Assembly: GCA_020152595.1 (NCBI GenBank)
Contig: JAIGNY010000912.1
Span: 696,001-760,000 of the forward strand
DNA: 64,000 bases
Direction: 5' to 3'
From: Chiridota heheva
Lineage: Eukaryota > Echinodermata > Holothuroidea > Apodida > Chiridotidae
Shown here: positions 1-11,807 of the stretch, piece after piece
Position numbering within the stretch: the first letter of the stretch is position 1
How the letters are laid out: every line of letters begins with the position of its first letter
Translations under genes and position numbers: made by a program
The notes under the pieces: model-generated
What the model was told of the DNA's origin: nothing
Seen by the model: only the letters and a program-made list of their open reading frames with translations
The model's database searches: none

Positions 1-2631
1 CTTTGCCTATTCAATTGTATGTTCTTACAATAGAATATTTATGCATATCAAATTAAAAATTAATTATGTAACTGACCAATCACACAATTTGATACAATTA
101 TTTCAAAGATGCAATGTCAAGAAACTACATGGCACTTATGTTCAGATTGTTTCTCTCTACTCTTTAAAGTATACAACTTATACATTCTAAATAAACCTAT
201 AGTGAAATGGGCTATCACCAGAGGTGTAGGAAGCTGGGGTCGGGGGGGGGGGGGGAATGCTCCCTTGAGAGGATCACGTCTTTCTAGTTGGGAGGTAAAA
301 TTAGGAAATTATTTGTTTTAAAGTTAAAAAGAATCAAATGGAAGGAAAATTTTGGTAAGATTATTGGAGATGTTGGTAAAATTTGTCAACATTTACCCAA
401 AATTGAAGGAAATTTACCACAATTGAAGAAAATGGAAGAAAATTTATCCAAAAGGAAAACAATTATCTTCAAATAAGGGAAATTTTCTGATAAGAAGCAA
501 CGTTTGATGGAAACTTAATTTATCAGTGCAGTTTTCCTGCTTGTAACTGGGAAACTTATGGGGTCCTTACCGCCACCCCCTGAGAAGTGACCCTTTCTAC
601 CCCCTTGCAGGTTAACACATTTAGTAAATTATGATATCAACTCAGATAATTAGGAGGCTGTGTGGGAAGCAGTATCACACTGGTCACAAATTTCAAGTCT
701 GTAATTTACTCCAGATCAACTCCACATCTTTCCTATCTCCTGCTTCCGACCTCTTCAAGAACAATCCTCCCTCCAACATAATCACTTTCCTCTGCAACAG
801 CAATCTCTTCCACTTGATTGAATCCTTTTGCATACTCCCACCTTTCTCTCTCTCACATCCTTCTCCCTCTCTCCTTTACACCATCTTTTCTACTACACCT
901 TATTTTCTCCAGAAATGTTCACTTCTTTCCATCCCTTCTTCCTTTTCCAACCATCTCTTTCCTACAGTAAGTTTAACACCTTAAATTTTAACACCCTCTT
1001 GGTACGTTTGACTTTGACTGTCGAGTGCTGTTAAACCTCATCAAACCAAACTAGTTTATCTTGAGAAACAACTGGTTGATGTGTGTGAAATATTGCACTG
1101 TTTTCTGGCACAATAGAGCTACTGTACTTAGCTCTTTTTTCCCTTTTAAAGGAGAAACAGACCTATAAGTGAATTTTTCAAATATTCATTGACATGTTTT
1201 GCCTCCTAAAAGGATACAAAAGTTATTGTTTATTAATCTTACATAACTACTTGGTATAAATAGTGGTGTTGGAAAAGTTACTCAGCTCTCCATGCAGGTC
1301 AAAAAACCTTGCTGAATATTTCAGTATCTTGAAAATTGCATCCCTACTTTTCGGTGTATAGTGCCCATTTGATATGGAAAAAAAGCAGTTTTGCATTCTT
1401 TATTCTGTTTGTTCTGTCCATAAAATTATATTTCATTGAAATGAAAATTTTAATCCTTCCATTAATTTCATGTTGCTATGGTGACAGCCAATAAATGAGC
1501 TGAGATACATCTCAGTTACTCTGAGATATATGATTTATCAAAGGAATAGTTCCTGTGTGTACTTAAAATAATTTCCACCTTCTATCAAAGACAAAATGAA
1601 ACAACTCAATGTTTGCTCTTTGTTATCTTAAAAGAGACAAAGTCTGATACAATCATTATTTCATATGGTAGAAGATAAAACTCTTAACCCACTACCAAAA
1701 ACAGCAAGTCAAAATCTTATTTCTATCTCAAGTTATAGATGTTTGAAGCCGACATATGGAGGCTGCCATTTTGTTCAAATTTGTCTTGAAAAACTGCATG
1801 ATGACATAATTTCTTCGACAGGGATAAATGGATTATAATGTATATCTTTATAAATGTGATTAAAGTTTTATTCCAAAATAATGTGCCACAAAATTTTAAC
1901 AGCATGTTTTGATAATTTCATGTGTAACAAAAATGTCCTCAACCTTTTACAAAATAAAAACCATTTTTCATAAGCTAGAAAACTTGAGGTAGATTATAAA
2001 AAAAAAAATCAAAACATTCCAACATCCTGCTGGACTGATGCCATCATAATCTGCATGTTTTGAAATCAAAATGGCAGCTCCCATGGCACTATTTAGTTGT
2101 ATCATTAAAGTTTTTAATAATTACAATAAATGTGTTAGATTGCTTTGGAAGGTATGAAACTTGATCAGAAGATTTGTTATTTTAATTCTATTATATGAAA
2201 CAGGATTATGTGAGACTTTATGTCTCCTTTAAGATATGTAGTACTTTTTGTAAAATTGTAAATATTTGTGTATATATATTTTTTCTCTTTTAAGTTTGTA
2301 GCATAGCGGGTCGGTGTTTCAGGTGCTTATGATTTGATCTAGTGCAAATACACAGTGTACAAAGAGAGGACGTAACGAAAGAAATAAATGAAATATCTTT
2401 AGAAGCATTCGTTGTCAATGTTTTCTTTTGTAATTTCTGTGTTAGAATTTGGAACAGGGGAATGGTTCCCCTCCCTCCCCGTAGTGGAGGAAAATGGGGA
2501 AAAGAGCCAAAGGCATAGCAACATGATTTTAAGTGCGTGTGTGTGTGTGTAGAAGAAAAGGTAGGGGGGGGGGGGGTGTTTACAAAACCACTCACTGTTG
2601 GGGTTTGTAGGGTATTCCTTACGCGTTAATA
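1..2631. other. Gene-free AT-rich spacer
   Basis: No exon with convincing splice sites or family resemblance is visible. The stretch holds a run of G at about 241-254 next to a 'ggtgtaggaagctgggg' motif, an A/T-rich block of short 'ggaaattt'-like words (290-480) that recurs loosely at 18650-18780 and in reverse at 22600-22750, a pyrimidine-rich block (715-970), a short (GT)n run near 2537-2551 and a second G run near 2563-2577. Open frames here are short and of low complexity. Confidence 0.6.
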
Positions 2632-2881
2632 TTTAAAGGAGCACTAGACCGGAAAGTGAGGGTGTATTTTTAGATTTTTAGGGGTCCCAAAAAATTGAAA
2701 GCTTTTTAGCACGCAACAGTATAGCATGTCTCTGGTTTATATAAATATTCAAATGAACTTTGCCCTCAAGTTGTTTGTGGTCTATGTAGGCATAAAGTTT
2801 ATCGATATGTTGTGAATGATATATCTGTGAAATTCGCAAAAACGATCACCCTCACTATACGGTCTATAGTGCTCCTTTAAA
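2632..2881. mobile_element. MITE-like element, 250 bp, TTAA-type ends
   Basis: The left end reads TTTAAAGGAGCACTA and the right end is its reverse complement, TAGTGCTCCTTTAAA. The inverted similarity continues inward for about 35 bp, through the 'agtgagggtg' and 'caccctcact' blocks, with small gaps. The interior has no open frame. TTAA sits at both outer edges, as expected for piggyBac-type target duplications. This is a non-autonomous DNA transposon by architecture; superfamily assignment rests only on the TTAA ends. Confidence 0.75.
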
Positions 2882-3334
2882 ATGGTGCAACCTGCTATCC
2901 CTTATCACCAGTACCAAGGTTCTTTAGGAAATGTAGGTTATCATCGTAAAATATCAATTCTTAGTAGTTGTTTTTAATTAAGACAGTATTAAAGAATTAA
3001 TTTAGACAGCATGACTCCCCAAAATCAAGAATTTTGTCTGGAAATTCAGTGGCCTGTATATATATGGCTAGGAAATTTAAAGAATTTGGAAAAATGGTAA
3101 ATTGCTACTACGTTTGTATTTTGGGACATGATCTCACATTACCATTCCCCCTCCCTTCCCCCTCCCCTCCTCCACCCATGATGCAGTCGATTCATAGTCC
3201 TGCCTTCTCTTTTAACCTTTTAGTCTGCAATTTATATGTCCTTACACTCTACTTGCAAACTGTACGATTATACGCTAACAGCGGTCTGTACAATATTGAA
3301 AGAAGAAATATTTCTAGCTCCTGGTCGGGATTCG
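2882..3334. other. Gene-free spacer
   Basis: Nothing is supportable here as a gene. A C-rich run (3145-3178) produces a proline-rich open frame that is not exon-like. Confidence 0.5.
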
Positions 3335-3525
3335 GGAAGACAAGTTCTCCACACACGTTGAAAAGGCAAGTCCTCCACACTCGTTGGGAAGACAAGTCCT
3401 CCTAACACGTTTTAAGTCCTCCACACACGTTGGGAAGGCTAGTCCTCCACACACGTTGGGGAGGCTAGTCCTCCACACACGTTGGGAAGGCTAGTCCTCC
3501 ACACACGTTGGGAAGGCTAGACCTC
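3335..3525. repeat. 26-bp minisatellite, about 7 copies
   Basis: The motif 'cacacgttgggaaggctag' followed by 'tcctcca' repeats every 26 bp. Copies at the left edge are more diverged and one is shortened (around 3400-3415). It runs into an open frame on the plus strand but shows no coding signature. Confidence 0.85.
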
Positions 3526-6354
3526 TCCTTGTCATGCATATTCTGGCAACACCCGTTTTTCTTGATTTTCATTCAGTCATATGACTTATGATGCTAATAA
3601 CAATCAGAGGAATTTTAAATGTGATAGGTAATAAGAGCTCATTTCAGATTTGTTATCCCTCAAATAAAGTAAAAATAAAACAAAGTATCCTAACAGCATG
3701 TTTCTATAAATTGTTAAAAAAACTGTTAATTTTCTTGTAGTACAGTCCCTAAACAGTCAATCCCCAAGCTCAAGAAAATAAGGAGTTTGAGGTCATCTTA
3801 CAGCGGGCAAGTGGCGTTTATCATAACCAGTTCAGTTTCCAAACTAACCATTGACAGACCAAATAGATTTGAAGATTTTAAATATTCTCAATTTGAGCTG
3901 AATAAAAAGGACAATTAGCTCAAGATCAGATCTTGTCGCGAATCTCACTTTTTCTTTCATATAATTCAGTCATTTAAAATGTCTGTGCCCTCTTGCGTGA
4001 AATTCAACAAAATATATAAATGAGAGAATATTGAGACATTTGTCCATTTCCTTCTTTTGCAGTGGTTGTGCTTCGCTTTGAGCAGTTGAGAAAAATCCTG
4101 GATACGTACCTAATTGACAGATTGAAGCCAACTTATAGATAAAACCTCGAAATTCCGTCTAAATCAATGGACGCTTTCAGACAACAAGGGGAGTTTGGGA
4201 GGATCGAAATAGTTTGAAACCAATGTTCCCAATATAAATTATGTGGGGAAAATAATTGTAATGTCGTAAAACAACACAGAAAATGGACAAAAATCTTATT
4301 GGTTATTTTTCATAATATATTTAAGATATTGTTTTCTGTACATAATGTCATGAATAAATTACATTTCGTATTATTCTTCTTTCCAAATACAGCCTGCATT
4401 ACCAGGGGTGCGGTTAGACTTTGGATCCAGCGCTGGGGTGGGAATAATAAATTGATTATGATGTTTTTACTGAAAATTATAAACTTTGTATGCTTTAATG
4501 TTACAAATAATGAGGTGATTGGTGAACATGTTATTTGTTAATCCCATGATTCCATAGTATGCTTTCACAATCGTAGTTACACCATTGTGCACTGTGGGTG
4601 TTTTTCAGAGCGCGCGTTTGAGATCGCATGATGGTGAGATGTGAATTTGCAATTTATAATTGAATATTTATGATTAAACATTTCATTGCATTGATTTAGT
4701 TTTGTTCTTGCAATCAGGGCAAATTGATATACTTTCACATAAGAAAAGTTTTTAGTAATCTTCTTCATTTATGTAAATCGCAAGAGAAAAAGAACTTAGA
4801 TAATTTCCATTGTGAAGTCGAAAAGAAAAGCACACAGTAGATGGAATTCTGATCACGTGACAAACCATTTAGCTGATTGGTCTTGCACAAAATGACATGA
4901 TAGTGTATCCATAGTTCCATTGCGGTGTTCTATAGTGGCGTGGTTACTGTTTACCCCCCTCCCCCTCCCCCCACCACACCAGATCCCATCCCATTAACAT
5001 GGTCTATAGCAATAATCATGTCGAAAAGATATGCTTCAACCGCCCATTGTCCAAAGGTTGTTAATGTCTATGTTGCAATATCCACGTGGATTAGGGGTCG
5101 TGGGACGAAATCAGGCTGATGACAAATTTTCTTTCCAAAATGTGTCTTTAAACTGTTTGGAGCCTAAATTTTACTGATTGAAGAGCAAGAAAGGGACATT
5201 TCTTAAAAATTTTAATCTTTCGGCTAAATTTGCAGACTTTTTAACAAACGTTATGGACATTTTGGGAAGGTATTGGCGTCGAACGACCATAAGACACATC
5301 TTGGTTACACCCATGATATCTTGAAAGCTTCCCAGCAGAAATTTAAGAAGTGTTACCAATAATACATGCCATTTAGGTCAACATTTTAAGATTGAGTACC
5401 AGTGCCACCGAGAGAATTGCGTGGCTGGGGCAAACTCAAATTACCCCCTCACTTACGGTCCAGTGCTCTTTGACTGTCTTTGTTTGTAATGTGAATAATT
5501 ACAAGGGGAAGTATTTAGGTATATGGAAGTTAACGTCTAAGGAATTAAAAGGAAACGGTAACAAAATGCAGATAGGTATTTTCAATTTTGTAAATTGTGG
5601 ACAAGCGGAAACAATTGTGAACAAACGGAAACAATTGAGCATTGGATCTATTTTAATACGCAATATCACGTGAATGATGTATGTCACGGCGAAACAGAAG
5701 GATATATTACAGGACAACCTATTATTGCACATCATAGACCTATATAAATGTACATGCAGACAAAAAGAACACTCCTGTTAAGCTATACTTTCAAAGAGGG
5801 ATCTTGTCTCAAGACAATTGATTCACACGTCACTAGATAATCTGATATATACTAGTGACGCTACTACCGCGGTCGTTATTGATTGGCTTGTCATTGTTTG
5901 TGTGAATACTTCAACCAATCAGAATGTTGAATTGTTTTAACACGATAACTTATAACAGGTTAAGTAAGCTTTATTTTTCTTCAGAAATTGCAAATCATAT
6001 GTACCAAATAAAAATGCTACCAGCCAGGGTCAGGTTATAACATGTAGGTATATGTCAAGACGCCTAAGTGGTTTAGATGAAGGGTTTTTAAACAGTGAAG
6101 GAGTCACAGATCTTTGGATGAAATGTTAGAAGCTGATAGAAGGAATATGATGGATGAAGTACAGTATATATAGATGACAATATGGCACCATCATTTACGC
6201 GACGAGGTTCCATCGTCCTCTCCGCGGAGATAGGTTAACCATCATTAATCGTGTTTCTCACCCTGTCCCATTTTGGAGGTTAGATTAGAATATCTAGGAC
6301 GGTGAGAGAATATCCCGGATGGTGAGCGTATATCTTTAGTCTCCGGCATTTAAG
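3526..6354. other. Gene-free spacer with short palindromes
   Basis: No gene is recognised. The stretch contains a 'ccaggggtgcggttagac' segment (about 4400) and 'agtggcgtggttactg' (about 4934), which resemble a motif recurring at element edges in this window. A C-rich run lies at 4954-4975 and a 9-bp perfect inverted repeat (CGTCACTAG/CTAGTGACG, about 5829-5861) lies near CCAAT-like words. Confidence 0.5.
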
Positions 6355-6960
6355 CCACCTCGGATATAAAAGAATAAAGAGAAAGAAAGCGACGGAGACG
6401 AAGAACGGAGAGAAAAGGACAAATAGAAATATTAAAGGAGAAAAGATAGATGTATGGTAGAATAAACAAAAGAAGGAACAAATATGGATAGGAGAAAAAG
6501 GGGGAGAACCGTAAAGGAGAATGGTTGTCGAAAAAGAGTAGAAACTGAGGCAAGAGGCCAGGCTACCACGAAAGAGATGCTACAACAAATTAAGACATGA
6601 AGTCAAGACGAACCGAAAAAGTAAAACGGAAACTGACAGGGGCTGGTTTCCATCAATTTCGTAGAAAAAGACGAGGCAGATCTTGTATACAGGTATAAGA
6701 AAATTGGAGAAGAGAAGCTTGCCTTTAAGGCAGTAAGGACATAGAAAGGAGGAGGATAGTAAGCAATGTACGAGGAGTGACAGTTCAATAAAACAAGAAG
6801 AAAGACATTTAAACATAAAGTACGAGGGGGAGAGGAAGAAAATACATTTGCTGTTTGAAAATAAGAGCAAATACTCGAAAGGCATACGTAAGTATTGAAA
6901 TAAACGAAGCAGAACATTATAAGAAAAGTAATTTATTAGACCGATGTTGGCATCCATTAT
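6355..6960 (+). repeat. Purine-rich (GA-rich) tract of about 600 bp
   Basis: The plus strand is strongly enriched in A and G over about 600 bp, with irregular words such as 'agagaaagaaagcgacgg'. The minus strand is therefore rich in Phe, Leu and Ser codons and yields spurious frames over 100 codons long (6580-6957, 6603-6917). No splice sites or domains support coding. Confidence 0.6.
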
Positions 6961-7169
6961 TTATCTTTCAAGGTCGGATGTTATTACATTGTTATTACAG
7001 AGAGGGCACATTAGCAGATATATAGAAATGAGGGGATGTGGTGAACGTAGCGGCATAGGAGGGGAGGCGGCTCAGGCGGGTGACACGTGTTTATGATGAT
7101 GAGGAGACAGGAGTAGGTTAATTAAAAAAGAAAACAAATATTAGCTGGAGGAGAGTCAAGCGCAGTGAA

Positions 7170-7315
7170 AAGTCAGGAAGGACGGAAATGCCAGGAAGGA
7201 CGGAAATGCTATGAAGGACGGAAATGCCAGGAAAGACGGAAATGGCAGGAAGGATGGAAATGCCAGGAGGGACGGAAATGTCAGGAAGGACGAAAGTAAG
7301 GGATGCCAGGAGGGA
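7170..7315. repeat. 18-bp minisatellite, about 8 copies
   Basis: The unit 'aggaaggacggaaatgcc' is repeated with single-base variants (gctatg, ggcagg, gtcagg). It is followed by a G-rich run to about 7342. Confidence 0.85.
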
Positions 7316-7682
7316 CGGGGGACACGGGGTGGGGGGAGGGGGTGCAGCCTATGTCACTGACAATCAACATATTGAAGGCGTATGTACTGACATAAGGCGA
7401 CATATAGCCTTCAAATTTGTCACGTGATCGCGATAAACATACATGCCACATCATGCATGTGGTCCTGATCTTCGGCATTTTGGCCCTGATGTTATGAACT
7501 GAGTTGCCATGGTGAAAATAGTAAATTCTTTTGAATATTGAAAGTGGGCTTTACGAAAGCAAATGATTTTGTGAATTTTAGCTTTTTAGCTTTGACAATT
7601 TAGCTTTTAAAGTTAGTCTAAGAAAATGCAGGCTATACGATGTCATGAAAAGCATACTATGGAATCGCATTGAATAATTTTG

Positions 7683-7688
7683 TTTATT
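7683..7688 (-). terminator. Candidate polyadenylation signal AATAAA for the small gene
   Basis: TTTATT on the plus strand reads AATAAA on the minus strand, about 90 bp beyond the stop codon at 7778-7780. The position suits a 3' end for the three-exon gene. No transcript evidence is available. Confidence 0.4.
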
Positions 7689-7777
7689 CAATAGTAAAAA
7701 GTGAATGGTATGAGTGAGCCTTATATGAAAGAAAATCATACTAACAACCCCACCCACAGCGCTGAGATGTTTGAAGA

Positions 7778-7879
7778 TTATTGAGGTGCCACCTTCCCTC
7801 TGGTAGTTTTTTGTAGAAGCTGTTCCCAATGCTTATCCAAGAACTGTTTAGCTTTGGCTCGCCGGTCCTCACTTTCTTC
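7778..7879 (-). CDS. Small gene exon 3 (terminal)
   Basis: The acceptor is TCTCTAG followed by GAAGAAAGTG. The exon reads 33 codons, ending KVAPQ and TAA. Its first residues continue the charged helix begun in exon 2, which supports the join. Confidence 0.7.
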   Translation of the reverse strand, partial: EESEDRRAKAKQFLDKHWEQLLQKTTRGKVAPQ

Positions 7880-10630
7880 CTAGAGATACAAATGTCAAAA
7901 GAAAAGAAATATATGTCTCTGAAATCTTTTTGACAAATAAATTTGTACTGGATCCAAGTTATTGACAAATAACAAATATGTTCATTTGATTTCATTGAGT
8001 TTGGAGGAGTAGGCCTAAATGATCTCTTTTTTGTAGTTTTGCATTTCATCCAAAACAGTTACCAGGTAACGAAACCATTCTGCAGACTGCAGACTCGTCT
8101 ACGTTTTTAAAATGCAACTGTAATTCTGTTTTTGAATATTTTCAAAATGATCATTCTTTTACTGAATGAACTTGTGATTTTTGCAACTGAATGATTAAGA
8201 TTTTAATGTTTTGGCATCGTGTTAAAATATGCGACTGCACGATGCCAAATCATTAATCTTTATATAACATTTCCGTGTTGGATTTTTAAAATTCGTAAAA
8301 ATAACTAAAAAGAATAAAGAAACGAAAAAGTTTACGTAAATTTAGTCGCTTTATTTAGAAATTTACCTGTTGTAAAAATGAAATAATACAAATAATCAAG
8401 GTAGTGTAATGGTTTAATGCACTCGTGGCAATGAATACTCAAAAAAACTTCTATAAACAAGATATATAACATGACGAGAAATCAATAGTTTTAGTTATTT
8501 TTATTAGGGCTTACCAAAGTCCCGTTTACGGAATGCTCAAGTTCTCTGGAATCGTGATAGAACAGAAAATTGCTTTTTCTTGTAATATGGGCGAGAATTG
8601 TCTACCGGAAGTGTGGGTGGTGGTGGAGGGGGTATGGGAGCAAAATCACACTAAGATACAAAAAAATCACCATACAAACGACATGAATTCGGGAAAAAGG
8701 GATATCCCCCTTGCCAACCCCAAATTATGTCAAAGCCTTGTTAAATTCTTGCTAATATAACATAGCATTACAAAATTACGGGCTAAGAAGGGTTAGTTAC
8801 CCTGTAAAAATCCCAAACTAACACCACCACCACCACAACAACAAAAACAAATCACAAACGCCCAGAATGAGCAAAGATCTTATCAATGTTAACCTTAAAA
8901 TTGTGAACAGAATTGGAGCAAACTACCCACTCAGGCAAAGCATTCCACTCATTAACAACTCTTTGCGAAAAGCTAAAACGCCAAATATCTATCCGTGGAA
9001 CTCTTTGGACAACTTTAAACTGTTACCACGTGTCACATGGGGATTAGCTGAAACATGCAAGAAATAACAGGAAGTCAAAGCATCACTACCAGATAGGAAC
9101 TTAAAAAAATGAATCATATCGCCACATACTCTTTTCAATTCAAGCGTGGTCAACTCAAGCGTGGTCAAACCAAAATTCGCAACCTAGATTCATAAGAGAG
9201 ATTCCTAACTTCGCTGAACCTGCCCCAGAATGAACTTATCCTTCTCATAAAAGGGACTCTAAGCCGGAATAACTTACTCAAGGTGAGGCCTGACTAACTG
9301 CTTATACAAATGAAGAACAACTTCTCCATCAAAAAAAAAAAAAAAATCTTCTAATGAAACCAAGCATCCTATATGAAGTGTATATACTATCCGGAATGCT
9401 TGAAAGCGTTTAAACATGTAGTTGGGCTGAGGAAGCAAGGCTTATTGACTGAGTAAATGCTCCTTTGACCTCCTGGATACACCACTGACCCCCTTCTGCC
9501 TTACCTTCCGGCGTTTCTCCGCCTCCTTAAGCTTCTGATCCAGCTCTTTCTTTGTGAGCTCAATCAGGTTCCGCGTCCGGGGTCTTACTACCCAATGTGG
9601 TGGAAGCTTTGCTTTGAGTCTACACTGATCGTATCGCACACTGGCGATGAAGACGGGGCCGACGCTGTCAGAGTGACCTCTGGTATGGTCAGCTGATGGT
9701 CTTGGTGATGTTGAGTTTGGGCTTGAGTCCGGCGGAGAGGGTATGCGGTAATCGGCTGCCACTGATGGCACGGCGTTGGTAGGAGCAATCTGAAAAAGGA
9801 AGAATCAACGTCTTTTTTTTTTTTCGTTTTTACACTCTCACAAAAGTTTAGAATGTGTTGCCAAAACTTAAATATAACGGACAAAACTGGTCTAGGGATT
9901 CACGTTGTAATTGCAGTAGTGTAGCAGAGTATGGGAGAATTAAGGTCGTATAACCCCCTCCCCACCCCACTCCTCCCCACCCCCTTTCCCTGCTCGTTAT
10001 TGTCGTCAACACTAGATTTTCGAACATTACAATAGGGTCTAAACAGCTAAAGCGCATATTGTTAAAAACGAAGTTTAAAACGCTGCGTTTTGAACATCAA
10101 GCTATGCTTGGATTAAGGATGTTCTTCGTGATTGACACGTTGTCTTTGCCTCAAGTTGTCATGTGACAATCAATTCGCGAATTCGAATATAAGTTGCACA
10201 TTTGAGCTCATTTTAGGTGTAGGGAAGTTCTTATATAAATAAATAACTATTTTTAAATAACAACAAGGTAAAGTCAAAGAGGATAACTTCATATTACGTC
10301 AGTACGGGGGTACATTCAGACTGTCTCAAAGACGGTTGGACTGTCAGACAAGTAACACAGTCACAAGAAACAACCAACATGTACACCGGCAAAATATTAA
10401 AAATAATAAAAAATGGATCACGCCTTACAGTTCAAACATGTCAAAGGTCTGAAATTTCGAGTCTCATTGCAGTGGTAGGCTAAATGCTGATAAAGACATG
10501 GTTTTTTTACCTTTGTATTCGTTCGTAAAAATCGGGCGAAACAATGTCTCCTCTTCTTGGCATTTGGAACCTTTTCTTCAGATTCAACAGCAGATGGTCG
10601 AAGGCAAAGTAGAGGGAAGCAGCAAGGCAT
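7778..10630 (-). CDS. Three-exon gene, 168-residue protein, tentatively stathmin-like
   Basis: Exons are 10511-10630 (40 codons, starting ATG), 9505-9789 (95 codons) and 7778-7879 (33 codons plus TAA). All junctions are phase 0 with GT-AG introns, and the joined frame is open throughout. The N-terminus begins MPCC, then a basic KKRR stretch; CC near the start would suit palmitoylation. The middle (residues about 45-85) is Ser/Pro-rich and probably disordered. Residues about 110-165 are Lys/Glu-rich and predicted helical, with 'ELTKKELDQKLKEAEKRRK' running across the last junction into 'EESEDRRAKAKQ'. This pattern, a basic linker followed by a charged helix with an AEKRRK-type core, resembles the tubulin-binding stathmin helix or stathmin-domain proteins, but the helix is short. 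The gene structure is well supported; the family name is inference and any charged coiled-coil protein would look similar. Confidence 0.7.
8197..8260. other. 64-bp hairpin, pre-miRNA-like size
   Basis: The arms 8197-8221 and 8238-8260 pair nearly perfectly around a 16-base loop. The core TTTGGCATCGTG/CACGATGCCAAA is 12 bp perfect, and the outer part adds about 10 pairs with one mismatch and a 2-base bulge. It lies in intron 2 of the small gene. It could be a hairpin RNA precursor or a tiny foldback element; sequence alone does not decide. Confidence 0.5.
8850..9335 (-). mobile_element. Decayed LINE 3' fragment (RT C-terminal region)
   Basis: Conceptual minus-strand translation gives, across several frames, the typical end of a CR1/L2/jockey-type reverse transcriptase ORF. 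It shows LVRPHLE, then a 'YEKDKFILGQVQR' stretch, 'ESRLRILGLTTLELKRV', 'FFKFLSGSD' and 'VNEWNALPEWVV'. Stops and frame changes interrupt it and a poly-A/T run (about 9331-9346) lies inside it, so it is dead. It lies within intron 2 of the small gene, in the same orientation. Confidence 0.7.
9505..9789 (-). CDS. Small gene exon 2
   Basis: The acceptor is a pyrimidine-rich tract ending TTTTTCAG and the donor is AAG followed by GTAAGG. The exon has 95 codons in phase 0. It contains the Ser/Pro-rich segment and the start of the Lys/Glu helix. GC content is higher than in the surrounding intron, as expected for an exon. Confidence 0.75.
10511..10630 (-). CDS. Small gene exon 1 with start codon
   Basis: ATG at 10630 opens 40 codons ending ACAAAG followed by donor GTAAAA. 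An upstream in-frame start is not apparent. The first four residues are MPCC. Confidence 0.65.
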
Positions 10631-11553
10631 TGTTAATTATCGTTTCGAAATCACTTGTGTAAAAAATGTCTGTAGAATACGATGTAAAATCAGATCTGGT
10701 TAATTAGCTTACGTTTAAACCTGTTTGTTGTGTACATCTGTACATCGCGTTGTCGTGCGCAATAAAGTGTTTGTGTTACGTACGTCACAAAAGCATTTTT
10801 TCCATGAAGTTAATCGTACTCCATATGCGCGCATGAGCAGAGAAGCAAGTGCGTACACCTCAAAAGTTGACGTTAATTTGAGCGCACATCAATACGTCAC
10901 CAAAACTCAGCGTGCGACGTATACATTTCCTTCGGTTATATCCGACGCACTTTGGCACCTTTTCTCTTGGATATATTCGAGAAAAGTTTCGCCAATGACC
11001 TGCGACCTGCGACCAATGACCTGGTGAAGCGCTTAACCTGATTTGCATAATAAAAGCAGCTCGTCCCAAGGAATAAGGAATTGATAGTGAACAGGTGTTG
11101 TGACGTTGAGCTGTCTTTCTTCCTATTGCAAATTCAAGGATTTTTTTGAATTAGTTTACAGATCATGTCCATCTTGAATGATAGAGGCCAGAGCTGTGAA
11201 GAATGATATCTTGTTCCCTTCAGAGAAGTATCGACAGTCTACTGTTAAAAGTGACATCACACCAGTGGGTGTGACCAGGGTAAAAGGTGAAATAAGTGTG
11301 GGCCCGTGTAACAAATGAGTTTGCATATCTTGTAATAGACAATTACGTGTACTGTTTACATAAGCAATGATGTAGACTAACTACCCCTCCCCCTCCCCCA
11401 CCCACATACTCCCCGGGCCATGACACTGTATGACACCACATCAGTTTGCTGATGGGGAATGGCCTGATGAGGAAAGACACGTCAATATAATACAATAAAA
11501 AAGTAAATAAAAAGAGAGTTCAATCACCAAGTGAATATGTAGGCCAATTTCTA

Positions 11554-11807
11554 AAAGTCACCAAAATCGGTTGATTCAATGATAACGAATTGCAAAAGTC
11601 ACTTTCTTTAAAAACAGTCGCTTCGAATTCTTTTTGTTCCAAATAATGTTATATAACTTTTGGTACTCTATCAGGATACCCATGTCGTCCTAACGTGAAA
11701 AGTGGAATTTTTGACCGATTTGGGCGCCGGATTTTTTAACCTTATAAGTGACTTCAATCATTCGTTATCATTCAGTCAATGGGGAAAATCACGATTGTGG
11801 TGACTTT
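11554..11807. mobile_element. Inverted-repeat element (MITE-like), 254 bp
   Basis: The left end, beginning AAAGTCACCAAAATCG, is matched by the reverse complement of the right end. The similarity runs for about 50 bp and includes a shared 'aatgataacgaat' block followed by 'gtcac'. The interior has no open frame. Target duplications are not clear. Confidence 0.65.

Noticed and set aside
631..1034. Ser/Leu/Pro-rich overlapping frames
   Set aside because: Pyrimidine-rich DNA gives similar peptides in two frames, and there is no exon evidence.
6580..6957. Leu/Phe/Ser-rich membrane-protein-like frame
   Set aside because: It is the complement of a purine-rich tract; overlapping frames look alike and no motif is present.
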